Counted from the stretch's first letter, positions 10,977 to 22,309 are shown. The stretch: DNA of 64,000 nucleotides from Papiliotrema nemorosa (GCA_032158125.1 JASKOT010000010.1:486059-550058), one strand, 5' to 3'. Notes: a model not told the origin generated them from the sequence alone. Translations and numbers: made by a program.

Positions 10977-11647
10977 CTCGACGGTCATCCCATGACGTCT
11001 GGTCCAATCACCTCCAACGTCAACACCTGACGACATGGAGGGCTAGTGTCGATGGTGTCAGCAAACAAATGACATCGATCGAGTCATCGGGTGCAAGGTT
11101 GACCCCGGATCGTCGCACAACACGTAGCGATCCAGACCCAAACGCTCGATCTCGATGACATACAGGGAATGTCGCCATTTCATGTTCAGGAACCCGGATG
11201 TATTCGACGTATTCGCCACAGAATCGAGGACTTTTCTCCACTCGATTTCCGTCGGGTTTTACTGGAATCGACGATTAGACTCGATGCCGGGCATTTCATT
11301 ACGCAACATGGGTTTGTTGGAATGGCTTGGTGACGCATACTGTCCGACGTTGATGTCAACCCCGCAGACGTGGTGATGCAAACATGCAAAACCCCACATC
11401 ATCTGTCGCGATCGAAGTCGTTTGCTCGTACCGGCGATGCGTGATGCAAAATGGCGAGATCGAACTAGACATAGACGTCTGAGGATGGACCCGTCTCATC
11501 GAGGCAGCAATCATCTCGGCGTCGGAAGTGGCTAGGTAGGATCTGGGAGCGAGGTTGCACGCTGTGAACACTATGACTCGTTCAGCGGCTGTCCCGCATC
11601 TGCTTGGTCTTGGGTGGGGTTGTGAACCAAAGAACCTAAAACCGCCG
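10977..11647. other. Intergenic, no gene recognised
   Basis: About 670 bases with only short overlapping open frames of poor composition. Nothing recognised. Confidence 0.35.
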
Positions 11648-11654
11648 AAAAAAA
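11648..11654 (-). terminator. RNA polymerase III terminator (T7) of the tRNA gene
   Basis: Seven T residues on the minus strand begin five bases after the tRNA discriminator base. Confidence 0.8.
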
Positions 11655-11659
11655 GAGAC

Positions 11660-11759
11660 TCTCCCGACTGTGATTCGAACACAGGACCTTGGGTGACAGA
11701 TTTTGGAGTAGTTATTCCCTATTACAAACCCACGCTGCTTCCAACTGAGCTACCGAGAG
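11660..11759 (-). tRNA. tRNA-Tyr (GTA) with a 26-nt intron
   Basis: The minus strand starts CTCTCGGTAGCTCAGTTGG, nearly the same as the start of yeast tRNA-Tyr. The acceptor stem CTCTCGG pairs with TCGGGAG (two G-T pairs), followed by discriminator A. The T arm is CTGTG-TTCGAAT-CACAG. The anticodon stem is TGGGT/ACCCA and the loop reads TTGTAA-C, giving anticodon GTA once 26 bases after A37 are removed. An intron directly 3' of position 37 is usual for eukaryotic tRNA-Tyr. The D stem is weak (GCT/AGC). A T7 tract follows. Confidence 0.93.
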
Positions 11760-12298
11760 TGGATTGACTGATGCCGAGAGAGGCAGTTGCAAAAAATATA
11801 TACATTTCTTGGATCGGACTGAGCGGCAACAACCGCCTCCTTCCGCTAACCACTGAAACGCGAAAGCCATCAAAATAAATACATACAATCGCATCCCAGT
11901 GCCAAGATGAGCTTTCGAGAGTTGTTGGGAGCAATCGAATTACAATGCATTGTAAATCTTATAGCCGCAGACGCGCTTTCCATATCTTGAAGATAGGCTC
12001 TTAGGCTTCGAGGTTTTCCCTGATTGGCAAGACCCCGATCCCTCACTGTACCGGATTGTTCTCATAGGTAGGCAAATCCCGACTAAGAAGGCGAGTATCT
12101 GGTGATGCCTGATGAAACCCGCCAGGCCCCGGTACACAAGTCAAACCGACATCGCCGCAATCTCTCGCGATTGCGAAACACCTTACACCGTGTCAAAGAT
12201 GCTGCATGTAACATTATCTACAGGGAGATTTACCGATCAAGGACGACATACACAGTCCGTGTATATTGACGACGCTGACACAATCCTACTACAATGGG
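11760..12298. other. Intergenic, upstream of the tRNA
   Basis: About 540 bases with no recognised gene; it separates the tRNA from the 3' end of the secreted-protein gene. Confidence 0.35.
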
Positions 12299-13009
12299 TC
12301 AGGGAAAGAGGAGACCTGAAATCAGCCCATCACTATCACAGAAACTCACCAAAGAGGAGTCCGAAACCAAGCGACCCGAGCAGGCCAGAGAGCCCGGCAA
12401 GGAGACCTTGGACAACTTCAATGACACCAGCGAGCAGGATCTGGAGACCAAGGAGCAAGGTGTTCAAGCCAGAGTCGATCGAGATGATCAATGCACCCTG
12501 CGGTCAGCCCGAAGCGCGGATGTTACTCACAACAAGGGGCAGCTTTTTCAAATCATCAGCGAGACCCTCGACAGCGGTGACGATATCCTTGATGATCTCC
12601 GCCAAGACGGCTCCGACCTCGTTCAAGTCGTCGGCGGTACCTTGTCGCTTGGCGACTTGAAGAGCTTCGGCGACTCCAGCGAGGCTTCGCTTCTTGACGT
12701 CGATGCCGATAGCATTGCCGCTGAGCGCACCATTGGCAACGTTGATCGAGTTGAGAATGTCGTTGAGGTAGACTTGCGCATCGTCGGCGGTGAGCGTCTT
12801 GGCGGTGTTGCCCTCGTTGATCGAGGTGATGGGGGCTTTCTGTTGTCAGTAGAGCTATATGGGCGCCTCACGATGCTGGACTGGAGAGTGGTCACAATGT
12901 ACAAGATGGGTCCTCGTTTGGAGAGCTGGTTCGCTTTGGCTGGGGCAACCGGCGAGGCGAGGGCACCGACAGAGGTGAGAGCGAACAAGGCGAGTCGAGT
13001 GAAGAGCAT
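12299..13009 (-). CDS. Small secreted protein with three KR processing sites and a hydrophobic C-terminus
   Basis: ATG at 13009 gives MLFTRLALFALTSVGALAS, a typical signal peptide. Three introns (GTGAGG...ACAACAG, GTGAGT...GACCGCAG, GTGAGT...TTTCAG) join a protein of about 203 residues ending FGLLFGLLFP. KR pairs occur near residues 31-32 (NQLSKR), 96-97 (IDVKKR) and 110-111 (LQVAKR), each fit for a Kex2-type protease. These would release a 65-residue and a 14-residue piece and leave a C-terminal part dominated by a long Leu/Gly/Ile stretch (LNTLLLGLQILLAGVIEVVQ onwards). No conserved domain is recognised and there are no Cys residues. Secretion is well supported; Kex2 processing and any signalling or surface role are inference. 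A TATA box lies about 90 bases upstream. Confidence 0.75.
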
Positions 13010-13950
13010 CCTGTGTGGTGAAAGTATTGGTTGAGGTTGCTAGTCGAGCTGAGATGTTGCGAGTGGATGATGAAGAGGAAATGTTTGGAATAGATGGGCT
13101 TTATACCTCTGTCTATGCCCCAAAAACGTCTACATTGACGTAGGTGATGGTCGAGTAGTCTCCACTTCGAACCACTTGACCCCGTTGAACGCTCCACTAA
13201 TCAAAGGTACCTTCTGATCGAGTTGACCGAGATGGGGGTGGTGAAAGGGTTGCATTCGCTCATGGGTGACCCGTGCGTGGTGGAGCTGATCATGCGTTGC
13301 CCAAGAACGTTCCGAGTACGGTGTAGATGTGTGAGGAATGGATCGTCATGGAGGTTGGATCGTCATTGCATCCCTTGCTTGTGATTTGAGGTGTGTGATC
13401 GAAGCCCCACCACTCGAGGGCCATCGTCTTGTGTGACCCATGCGGACAGCGTATTGAACATCTGAAGTTAGTGGAAGGGGTTCGATTGACTGCTCGTCAT
13501 GGAAAATTGTAGTGTCAACGCGACGAAAGGTACCATCATGGGTCGCTCCAAAGCGGTTCTGAGACTCTAGCCTCGATCAGTATCACCCTCGATCGCATAT
13601 GGGAAAGGGGTCGCGTGGTCGTTCAATTGTTGTGGAGCGCAACAAGATGTCTAGATAAGTTACTGGGAAATTGATGGATACCAGGGAGGTGACGGAATGG
13701 CCGGATGGTCCTGAACCCGACAGTGACCACCTCAACCGACGGCCTGTGCAACGGGACAAGATCCTCATTCTAGGTCTCAGCAGTAGCTTGGGAGCGGACA
13801 GATGGTTATATGGGTTTTGGAGACATGCAGTAGTAGAAGAAAGTCGCAGCGTTACAACTGTGTCAAATCGACAGCGGTACAAGCCAGACATTCGCACACA
13901 CTTGCTAGCCATGAAAGCGACTTGAACCCGTCTAGCCCACACTGCATACT
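13010..13950. other. Intergenic with the promoter of the secreted-protein gene
   Basis: The first 150 bases hold the promoter of the secreted-protein gene. For the remaining 800 bases I see only short frames in unlikely composition and no recognised gene. Confidence 0.35.
13100..13105 (-). promoter_or_regulatory. TATA box of the secreted-protein gene
   Basis: Minus strand reads GGTATAAAGCC, about 90 bases upstream of the ATG at 13009. Confidence 0.55.
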
Positions 13951-14837
13951 CTAACTATCCCCGGCGAATCGACGCTGCCTCTCCCAGAGTACCATCTCTG
14001 CGTCCAGTTCCTCTTGCGTTTTCGGTTTTTCCTTCTTCCCCTTTACCTGTTTGTCCACATCCATGACATCTTTGACCGCCTTGACCTTGGCTCGGGACAC
14101 CTTTTCCGTTCCAGAAGTCTTTGTCTTGGTCCCTTTGACTTTGGAAGTCGATTTGTCGATGGCTTTGGAGGCGGATTTCTGTTTCGCCAACCGGGCGAGG
14201 AGATCTTTGGGTCCTTTCAAGTTTGCCTTTTGTCTGGCGAGGAGACTGGCGTCAGTATGGAACGAATGGGAGCTTACGCTTGTTGATCTTTGCTCCCTGG
14301 CTTGTTGAGTCTCGACAACAGCTGGAGACCAGGTGTTCTACCGTCTGCCTTGGTCGGAGCTTTCACTGCGGCTTTGGATGCGGCTTGGGGAGCGAGCCTC
14401 GTCGCTTGCTGAGCGGGCTTTGGAGCGGCCGGTGTTTTGGGGGGCAGGACCTGAGTAGGACCCAGCACATGATGTACCAATATCCGATACGCTGCCATCA
14501 GCCACGCCTCGACCCCTCACCCACTGTTATCGATCAACTGCCCCGAGTACTCTCGCCGTATTCGCTCGGCGTCTTGCTCGTTGCCTACAGACACCAGAGC
14601 CATGCCGAGAGAGACTTGCTCGGCAGAGTAGAAAAATGCGACGGATGTGGTGCTGGCAGGAAGGGATAGGGGAGGAGCGTAGAGCGTGTCCAAGAGCTCA
14701 CGGTCTCCAACATCTGGAGGGAGACCGGTGAAGAGGAGGTGAGATTTTTGCGCGCTGGCCGCTTGACTTGCTCCAAATGTGGAGCGGGAGCTGGTCGGGG
14801 CGCTCGGGGCGTATGGGTTGGTGTATTGGAAGGACAT
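13951..14837 (-). CDS. RRM-like protein with Lys-rich C-terminus, possibly Yra1/Mlo3-like
   Basis: From ATG at 14837: MSFQYTNPYAPSAPTSS, then HLLFTGLPPDVGDRELLDTL (an RNP2-like strand), VAFFYSAEQVSLGMALVSVG (RNP1 region, poorly conserved) and an intron with donor A|GTGGGT giving YSGQLIDNTYRILVHHVL. After this one-RRM core come Pro/Ala/Lys-rich linkers, a second intron (GTAAGC...GACGCCAG), and repeats of a Leu-Ala helix (QALLARQKANLKGPKDLLAR). The end, KTQEELDAEMVLWERQRRF, recalls the EELDAE motif at the end of ALYREF/Yra1-type mRNA export adaptors, but the match is short. About 275 residues. RNA binding is moderately supported; export function is a guess. Confidence 0.55.
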
Positions 14838-15253
14838 GGATGGGTTGATGGAGATGTACGCGTCGTGACGAGAGTATATGACCCAGATGCCATGTTCGCA
14901 GGCCACTCCGAGTTGGGTGGCAAAATCACCCCGGGCCGCCTGGTGTGAATACAATATTCACACTCCAGAAGTGATGACGTGGAAGTTACTGAGCCGGGTT
15001 ATCAATAGCAAAAGGTCACTGAAACCTTGGAGGGCGTATTTTTCAATGCTCACCCCTAAGGGGTTAATTCAACCCATCGCTGTAGAATCAAAAGGGGCGC
15101 TGATATTGATGCATAGGATTGAACTGACAGACTGATCTTGCTTTGTTAACTTCACTCATGACTTACTATCTCGACATTGAACCGATATGGATTTTATCAT
15201 TCGAATCGACTGTGGCACCCTCCCACTCTCACGCACGGATCCCTCGATATTAT
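14838..15253. other. Intergenic
   Basis: It holds the promoter of the RRM gene. A short palindromic CCCCTAAGGGG lies near 15052-15062. No gene recognised. Confidence 0.3.
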
Positions 15254-15711
15254 TCAATCAGCTTTCGATGCTCCCCCAGTCCATCGCGGCTGACGTGACA
15301 TGCTCATAGACCGACGAGACTCTCCCAAATGACCCCCTCGCCCCCTTTGACCGCTCAACCGCCTCCGTTTTGGGTCCGATGTGGTACCGAGCTCTTTGCG
15401 TTTAGGGTGAATGTCCATATACATGGGAGGAGGAGAAGAAGAAGGGCCATCGGAAGGATCTGAGACGAGTGAGACAAAGATGAAAGCGTCATGGGAGAAG
15501 ATGAGATACAGTGTACCCCACAAGTCTTCGATGAGTAACGCGCATGATTTACTTATGCAGACTGATATTACCCCACATGACTCACCTGCCCCTGTGCAGC
15601 TGCATCTACCACCTCTCTCGCGCCCACCACCTCTTCTTCCTCACCCACCTCCCGACCTTCCTGAGCATACACTTCATTCGCATCAACTACTCCGTCTTCC
15701 CATCTAGATTC
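15254..15711 (-). CDS. Possible short gene, unrecognised (tentative)
   Basis: On the minus strand an open stretch (about 15711-15591) reads like coding DNA, for example RWEDGVVDANEVYAQEG and EEEEVVGAREVVDAAAQGQ. It ends at a good donor (CAG|GTGAGT). A second open stretch from about 15475 encodes MYMDIHPKRKELGTTSDPKR and RRLSGQRGRGGHLGES, ending at TGA/stop near 15254. The two can be joined by an intron ending CGTCTCAG. I found no certain start codon and recognise no domain; the same DNA would be the 5' leader of the plus-strand gene at 15813. It may be non-coding. Confidence 0.25.
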
Positions 15712-15812
15712 TCACTCCACGCAAATCAAGTCCCACAGAATAAAGCTCACTTTCAGTCAAACCTCACCACGTACGTTTCACAGCACATATTGCTCTTGTT
15801 GACCCTCTCAGC

Positions 15813-17557
15813 ATGAGCTATAAGCGACCACTGGCCACCTTTGACGATTCAGAGGATGATTCTGCCCCCTCAACTTCGTCCCTCCCACGGAAACAAAGAG
15901 TCCCCTACGCTACACCTCTCGACATACCATCTAGCTCCTCTCCTTCAAGCATTAAAAGAACGTCCGCATATCACTTCCATGACAAGCCACACCGGGAATT
16001 TCTACTCCAACGCTTCATTCCATTAATCGCTTGTATATTTGAGTACTGTGTCTCCAGGTCAACACACGGGGATCCCTACACCATCTTCTTCTCACAGTAC
16101 ACGGTGAACGAAATCGCTGTTATTCTGCTCGACTACATCACGCGGGACTCCCTTGCCCTGATTGTCTCGCTGATCAAAGGGGAAATACCGACTTCAGCCA
16201 CGATAGAAGCTATGCCTCAAATTCACCCTACGTCGGACTTTAATCTCCCTGGTGTTTACTTGCATTTTGGGACTAGTGTTGCCCCCATCTTCACTCTATT
16301 GTACATGGGAAGTACCACGAGCTTGGCGCCTGTATCATACGATGGGAATTCAAACCTGGTCGGTCTGCTACGCCGGGTTTTCAGCGAACACTGCAATCCA
16401 AAACACCGAAGAGAGCGAACTCCGCCCAACGCTGGCCCTTGCCATTATACGCAGATGTTCAATCACGACGACACACAGGATCAGCATCGATTCGGAATGT
16501 TAGCCTTCGCGTACCCAGATCAATTAAACGACTTATTCGCCCGTCTGGATCGAGATACCAGTTCAGCTTCTACTACTCCCATGCACAAGCTACGGGCAGC
16601 ACCCATCAGGATACTAGAGTCGCTATTAATAATTCTTTGCGGATTTAGCAATGCAAATTCCGAACTCAAAGACATAATGCATTCGAAGAAATTGGCCCTC
16701 CACAAGCTCAGTAAACCGATGAGATCCCTTAATCTCACCCCCCGCTTGGAAGAGCTCGCGTGGGATCCGGCGGCCCATTTTGCCCGATCGTCGAAAGGTG
16801 GCTTGGCAGCATCGGCCAGTAGGGGTATGAGCCTGAAGCATTACAATAGAGCGACCAGAGGAGATGAAGTGAGCACATGCTGAGTGCCGATACTGATGCG
16901 ACCCAGGCCGCAAAGGAGGATTCCCACCGAGGGGGTACCAATACTGGCAAAAAGAGAAGGGACGCCATAGTGGATATATGGACAAGTGGAGATCTCTTTC
17001 AAGTAGACCCCTACTCGTAGCAACGCTGACATCAGCGAGATCTAAACATCGCCAATGCCACGCCCCGCTTCCATATATCAAAATCGCTCGCCACACTGGG
17101 AGATCTCGTACCACATCGTCTCGTAGGGACAAAGGACACGCATTTCTTTTTGGAGGTGCCTTTGGACAAGATGAAAAACGGGAAACAGATCGATTTCGAG
17201 GACTACCCCAAACCACTCAAAGGCAAAATCTTCTGGCAGCTCTCTCCCGGAGTCTTATCGCAACAAGGGTTACCCCTTCCCGGAGAAGTATGTTTGAAGG
17301 CTTGGGAGGCGACCCTTGTCTCTGAAGGGAGTCCTCCATCCCTCACCGCGTCATCTATTGCAGATGGAGGAGTACGACCATATGAGCGGGCGCCAGGTGA
17401 ACAACTATGCTTTTCGTTGGCTAACGCTGTCTCTTGGGATGCGCGAGCGTCACAAGGAGAGTTCTTGGGTCGGAAGCCGAGAAAGAACACGTTTGTTTGG
17501 ACCCATGTTGAGAGGTTCGAAGTGTTCTACGCTTGGCTGATGAACAACTGGAAATAA
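15813..17557 (+). CDS. Unrecognised protein, weak GIY-YIG-like stretch
   Basis: ATG at 15813 begins MSYKRPLATFDDSEDDSAPS and a 346-residue exon follows; it is preceded by a 5'-leader intron (GTACGT near 15772 to CTCAG just before the ATG). Four introns join further exons: GDE|AAKEDSHRGG, LFQ|RDLNIANATPRFH, then THFFLEVPLDKMKNGKQIDF, LPGE|MEEYDHMSGRQ and a last exon GRKPRKNTFVWTHVERFEVF to WLMNNWK and TAA at 17555-17557. The last two junctions are the least certain. Residues around 145-175 read PGVYLHFGT...FTLLYMGSTTSLAP, which recalls the GVY and YIG elements of GIY-YIG nucleases with 17 residues between them (more than usual). No other family resemblance found. Basic regions and an acidic Ser-rich start suggest a nuclear protein, but function is unknown. 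Confidence 0.65.
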
Positions 17558-17958
17558 ATGATAGGTCTGTAAGGTTGTACTATGTAAATTTGCATGATTC
17601 ACCACTGTGAGTAATAGTGCCACTGTGTTAGCTGGGAGAGAGATCATCGCCGCCGGGTTTGGCGCTATACGCAGCACAAAGTCACTTCTCTTCCTCCCCC
17701 CCTTGCCCCTATCTATCCCGAACAGTCGATTGATACCATCCACCTCTGCCCACTACTCAACCCTGTCCCATCGCGCACCACCCCCTCCCACAGCCAGCAG
17801 TAGAGAACCCCATCGTTCCGCTTGCAAATCTTCCCCATTTCGTCATCGGTCGAAAAACACCCGGCTGGTTCCCTTTCTCTCTTTTTCACCTCTCATCTTC
17901 AGAGGCCATACCCCCTTGACCTCCATCGTATACCCTTGAAACGGCGTTCTAATCCACC
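17558..17958. other. Intergenic, promoter of the PP2C gene
   Basis: Pyrimidine-rich stretches (17690-17940) before the ATG are typical of fungal promoters and leaders. No gene seen. Confidence 0.4.
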
Positions 17959-20072
17959 ATGGTGAGTCTTGATCCACCTCTCACCCTCCCATGCATCGCA
18001 ACTCGATGAATGTAATATCCCTTCGTCTACGTTCCCAGGAGCATCTTCCCCATGACGCGTCGCTGATACGTTTCCTCCTTGTGCTTTACACCGCAGGGTC
18101 AAACACTCTCCGAGCCAGGTCAGTCGTCTACGATACCGCTCGAGACCAATCGCTGATGCTGTCTGACCTGCTCGACTCATACGCATAATGTTCTCTCCTC
18201 ACACGACCTAATCCATCATTCCCCTCTAGTGACCGAAAAACACACGACGGTCGTCTTGCGCGGCAAGCAGTACTGGGTCGGACTATCCGACATGCAAGGA
18301 TGGCGGATCAGTGAGTCTACAGGCCGATCTGAACTCACATCAAGGCATGGAAGACTCGCATTCTGTCCACTTGTACATGCCCCCTCCTGGGGGTGATCCA
18401 CCTGTGCCTTCGTCCGAGTCCATTCCAGAACAACCTGCCGGATCTAGCGTGACGAACGATTCCACCGATGTAGAGGGCAACGCCTTTTTCGGTGTGTTTG
18501 ATGGGCATGGGGGATCATCGGTTGCCAAGTTTACCGGGAGGACCATACATACCCGACTGGCAGATCTCGACGCTTACAGTGAGTGCAACCATCTCCATCA
18601 CGCTGACGACAGAAAACGGCGAGTACGAGAAGGCACTGAAAGAGGTATTTTTAAAGACCGACGAAGACTTGCGCGCAGATCCCAATTTTTTCCAAGATCC
18701 TTCTGGGTGCACAGCAGTGACGGGATTGATCACCAAGGATGGCAGGATCATTGCCGTGCGTCCAGCTCTCGGCCACACTGACCGCAGGCCAACGCGGGAG
18801 ACTCGAGGATTGTCTTGGGCCACAAGGGTGTCGCCAAACCCCTCTCCAACGACCACAAACCTACCAACAAGGGTGCGCCGAATCTATAAATGTCGCTAAT
18901 CACCAGAGGAGACGGCACGTATCACTTCTGCCGGAGGGTTTGTCGAATTTGGCCGGGTCAACGGAAACCTTGCTCTGTCTCGAGCCATAGGTGATTTCGA
19001 ATTCAAGCAAAACTTTTCCCTCGATCCGGAAAAGCAGATTGTCACCGCCGACCCGGAAATCATCACTCACAAGATGGATCAAGAGGAGGAGTTTTTGGTT
19101 CTCGCTTGTGATGGTGAGCCTCTACTTGGACGCCCTGACACCAGGTATCTGGGACTGTCTGTCTTCGCAACAGGTGGTCGACATTGTGCGAAGAGCCGTG
19201 GCCAATGGCGACGACCTGGACAAGATTTGCGAGGATCTCATGGTCAAGTGCTTGGCAACAGACTCTGAGACGGGTGGGATCGGGTGCGACAACATGACAG
19301 TCGTGGTGGTCGCCCTGCTGGGAGGGAGAACACCAGAAGAGTGGAAGAAATGGGTCAAGGAGAGGGTTGAGAAAAAGGGTGAGCACCTTGCCATATCAAG
19401 ACTCATGGCAGTCGGCCACGACACTCCAGTATCAGTCCCCGACATTTTCGGTCAAAATCAAAACGCAGGTATGGGCGGGGGTCTGGGTGGGATCGGCTTC
19501 GGTGGAGGGCAGTTTCGTCTAGCTGGTCAAGGCGGACTGGCCAACATTGCAAGCATACTCGGGGCTTCGGGTATCACATTGCGACAACAAGACGACAGTG
19601 ATGAGGACGACGAGGAGGAACTGCATATCATCGACGACAAGGAGGACAAGGGACAGGGCAAGATATCGTCTGTCGAGGATAAGGATGACAAGCTTGTAAG
19701 TAATTAGAATGCCATGAAACATCTCTTACCATTCTGCAGGACCACTTGCCCGAAAAGTCTCTCGAGGCGAGCAAGCAGGGCTCGGTGCAGTTGGTGGATG
19801 ATGACGGGGATTCTACCATGGACTCTGGCGACGAGTCGGACTCCACTACGACAGGCGAGCCGGCGAACGGCAAAGATTCCAAGACTCCCGCCTTTACCTC
19901 GATAGGCTCACCCATGGTGCCTAGCCACAAGGAATTGCTCCCGCTCAATTCGAAGATTGCCGATGCGTCGCCGCAAAAGCAACTCTCGAGTGATCCGCAA
20001 GGAGACGCACCCTCTGCCGCGGTCAAAGCGGAGGGGCTGATGGACACCAGCGAGGACCCGTTACGTCTGTAG
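17959..20072 (+). CDS. PP2C-type Ser/Thr phosphatase (PTC2/PTC3-like)
   Basis: The start codon is the whole first coding exon: ATG followed directly by GTGAGT. It joins to GQTLSEP, then [20 protein letters not shown] and MQGWRISMEDSHSV. All PP2C motifs are visible: [16 protein letters not shown] (metal-binding Asp), [82 protein letters not shown] and [14 protein letters not shown]. The MGQTLSEP start is that of the Ptc2/Ptc3 branch, which in yeast turns off Hog1 MAPK, Ire1 and the Rad53 checkpoint. The C-terminal 200 residues are Gly-rich then acidic ([19 protein letters not shown]) and unlike the catalytic part. Stop TAG at 20070-20072. At least nine short introns. Confidence 0.92.
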
Positions 20073-20415
20073 GGACAATCTGATTTCCTGCTCGTTTTGA
20101 TACCTGCCCGTCTTGGGGTTGTAGTGGCATAATCTCGATACCCCTTCTCTGCAATCATGTTAGAAATGCAAATCGACTGTGTTATAGCGTCCTTTCTCAC
20201 GCGTGAAGCATTGTAGCACATTTGCGTGGAGTGTTCCCATGGACAAGGCAATGATCCGAGTGAAAAGAAAGACCCGGTCTGGGTTGTGGGATGTTTGGCG
20301 TATGGGCCAACTTCTCATCGTGCTATTGCTTCTGATTGCACAGAATGATCACGGCAGTTGGGTATAAAAAGCGCTCGTCCATCTTTACGCCATACCACAA
20401 TTGTCTTTCCCTGAT
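20073..20415 (+). promoter_or_regulatory. Promoter region of the coiled-coil gene with TATA box at 20363-20370
   Basis: TATAAAAA at 20363-20370 lies 53 bases before the ATG at 20416. I see nothing else in this stretch. Confidence 0.5.
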
Positions 20416-21915
20416 ATGTCTGTCCACACCACTTCAGCTCCCACTTGTATCGATCAGAACGAGAGACGTCCGCGCTCTCACGAACGGCACCGACCATGCA
20501 GAATGCAGTCCCGCCCGTACACGGCCACTCCATCTCAGCCAGGGAGATACTCGCCAATTCCTCCCTCCACTCTTGCCCCTGAGGGTGTCGAGGACTATGG
20601 CAATGCACCCACCTCATCTGCCACACGAAAGGTGCATTTTCCTTACCAGACATACACTCACACCCATCCAGAATCACCACCGGCAGTGACCGTTGATGAC
20701 AGGTTTGCTCATATCTGGAGAGAGCTCAACATCCTGCGGACAGACCTCTCGAAAGCAACCGAGACCATTACGAGTCAGACAAAGGACCTTGATGCGGCTC
20801 GAGACCGAGTCGAGAGCACCGAGACGAGGTTGTCTGATCACGACAAGTGGACTTGGGAGCAGGTCCAGGCCACCAAGAAAGACCTTGACCGCCTTCAAGG
20901 TGAAGTACTCATTCTGGAAGGCGATTCCGAGGAGAATTGGGATTTCGCTCGAAAGCTGCGAGGTGATTTGCGAAGGATCGAGACTGACAGACCGGTCGAC
21001 GTGATCCATGTGAATCGGGAGATGGGCCGCCTCCGACGACGGATTCAAGAGGTCGACGAGGATTTGCAAGAGATGATGGACGGGAATGACAAAGGCTCCA
21101 ACATTGTCAGTCTTGTCATGTCGCGAGTGGATCAAGGTGAGCTGACAACAGACCATCCAGTTTGGTAAGCGGGGACGAGAGAGTCCAGAGCCCAGGTGAG
21201 CATGTGACCGGTAAGGGGAGATACTTATCGTGACTTAGCACTTTGCGACCCACAATCATCGTGCGACCTGATGAAGCAGACCAAGGGACGTCCGGATCGC
21301 GGGAATCGGCAGTCAGCAGCATCCACCGGCTCTTGGCTGGCCTATCTGAAGATGAGAAACAAGGTGTCCTCGACGAAATCGTCCACTCGGTCGGGTCGCA
21401 AAAGCAGAAACGATCCTCCGTACACACCCCTTCCCGAGGGTCGAGAGCGAGGTGAGTAGGCGAGACCCTCCGATCGCTCATGTCTCAGCACCGAGCGAGG
21501 TGGTACCAAGCCTCCCTCCAAGCGTCAAAAGTCTACCCTACCGGGAACACCCGAAGAACGGGTCAAATCCTATCCCAATGAAGATGCGATCACCGAGAGC
21601 CAATCCTATCCACATCCCCATGAGGTGCGCCGGGAAGTCATGCAGGACTATCCCAATTCCATGCAAAGCTCGCGTCCAGCTCAACACGAGCCCTGGGCGT
21701 CGCAATCATCCCACCCGCACACGCGAGATTGGCATCCCCAGTGAGTGATGCTGCTGCTGAACACTACGTGTGCTTGACTGATGGTGCTCAATGTGCTGAT
21801 GCCCAGGACTCACCATGTTGACACCTCGACACACTTTTCAGGATCCGACTACCCGCCTTCCCGGCCATATTGGGACACTATGTCAGGTCGGCCCCCAGTG
21901 GCCACCGTCTACTGA
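20416..21915 (+). CDS. Coiled-coil protein of unknown function with a 7-nt microexon
   Basis: The first exon (ATG 20416) encodes a Pro/Ser-rich start, then RFAHIWRELNILRTDLSKAT and a long heptad-rich helix through TKKDLDRLQGEVLILEGDSE to RRRIQEVDEDLQEMMDGN. To keep the frame open the exon ending RVDQ must join through a 7-base exon (AGCCCAG, 21189-21195) to STLRPTIIVRPDEADQGTSG. Then come SIHRLLAGLSEDEKQGVLDE, an intron (GTGAGT...GTCTCAG), a polar region rich in His, Pro and Tyr, and a last intron. The end reads YPPSRPYWDTMSGRPPVATV, Y and TGA at 21913-21915. The coiled coil suggests an oligomer or adaptor; no family recognised. The start could lie further upstream. Confidence 0.7.
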
Positions 21916-22135
21916 GCGGGGTCGAGGGAACTCTTACGGACCACACGTATCGAGTGCCCTTTGAGAGTCCACCGATGGGCGGTTTTTTGTTGCGGGAAAT
22001 GTCAGTATGCATTTTTGACTTGACGATCGCGCTTTGCACACATCCCGTGACAATCGAGACATCCTTTGTCCCGATAAGTCGTCTGCGACCAGTGATCAGC
22101 TCGGCCCATTGATTTTTAGCCATCACGCAACCAAC

Positions 22136-22306
22136 ATGAACCTGATCAGTGAGTTGTAATCCGATGAATGCTCAGGCGCAGCGATCTTTGCGCTAGGACT
22201 CATCCTGCTGATCATCACCGTCATGCTGGCCTTTGCAGTGCATCTCATCCCGGATCCAGGTTTCTCCTCGATCCCGTCGACCGACGACAAGATGTCCCAA
22301 ACTTGA
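22136..22306 (+). CDS. Tiny single-pass membrane protein (about 46 residues)
   Basis: ATG AAC CTG ATC A, a 33-nt intron (GTGAGTTG...GGCGCAG), then CG ATC TTT GCG. The product is MNLITIFALGLILLIITVML followed by AFAVHLIPDPGFSSIPSTDD and KMSQT, stop TGA 22304-22306. One strong transmembrane helix is followed by a short polar tail. An alternative acceptor six bases earlier gives two residues more. It lies on its own between two genes and ends 3 bases before the COG2 stop on the other strand. It could instead be the last exon of something longer, but I find no upstream exon. Function unknown; small ER or Golgi subunits have this shape. Confidence 0.45.
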
Positions 22307-22309
22307 GGC

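Noticed and set aside
13583..13942. 119-residue open frame on the minus strand
   Set aside because: Arg/Ser/Leu-rich composition without motifs, no splice partners, and an overlapping plus-strand frame of similar length; looks like chance.
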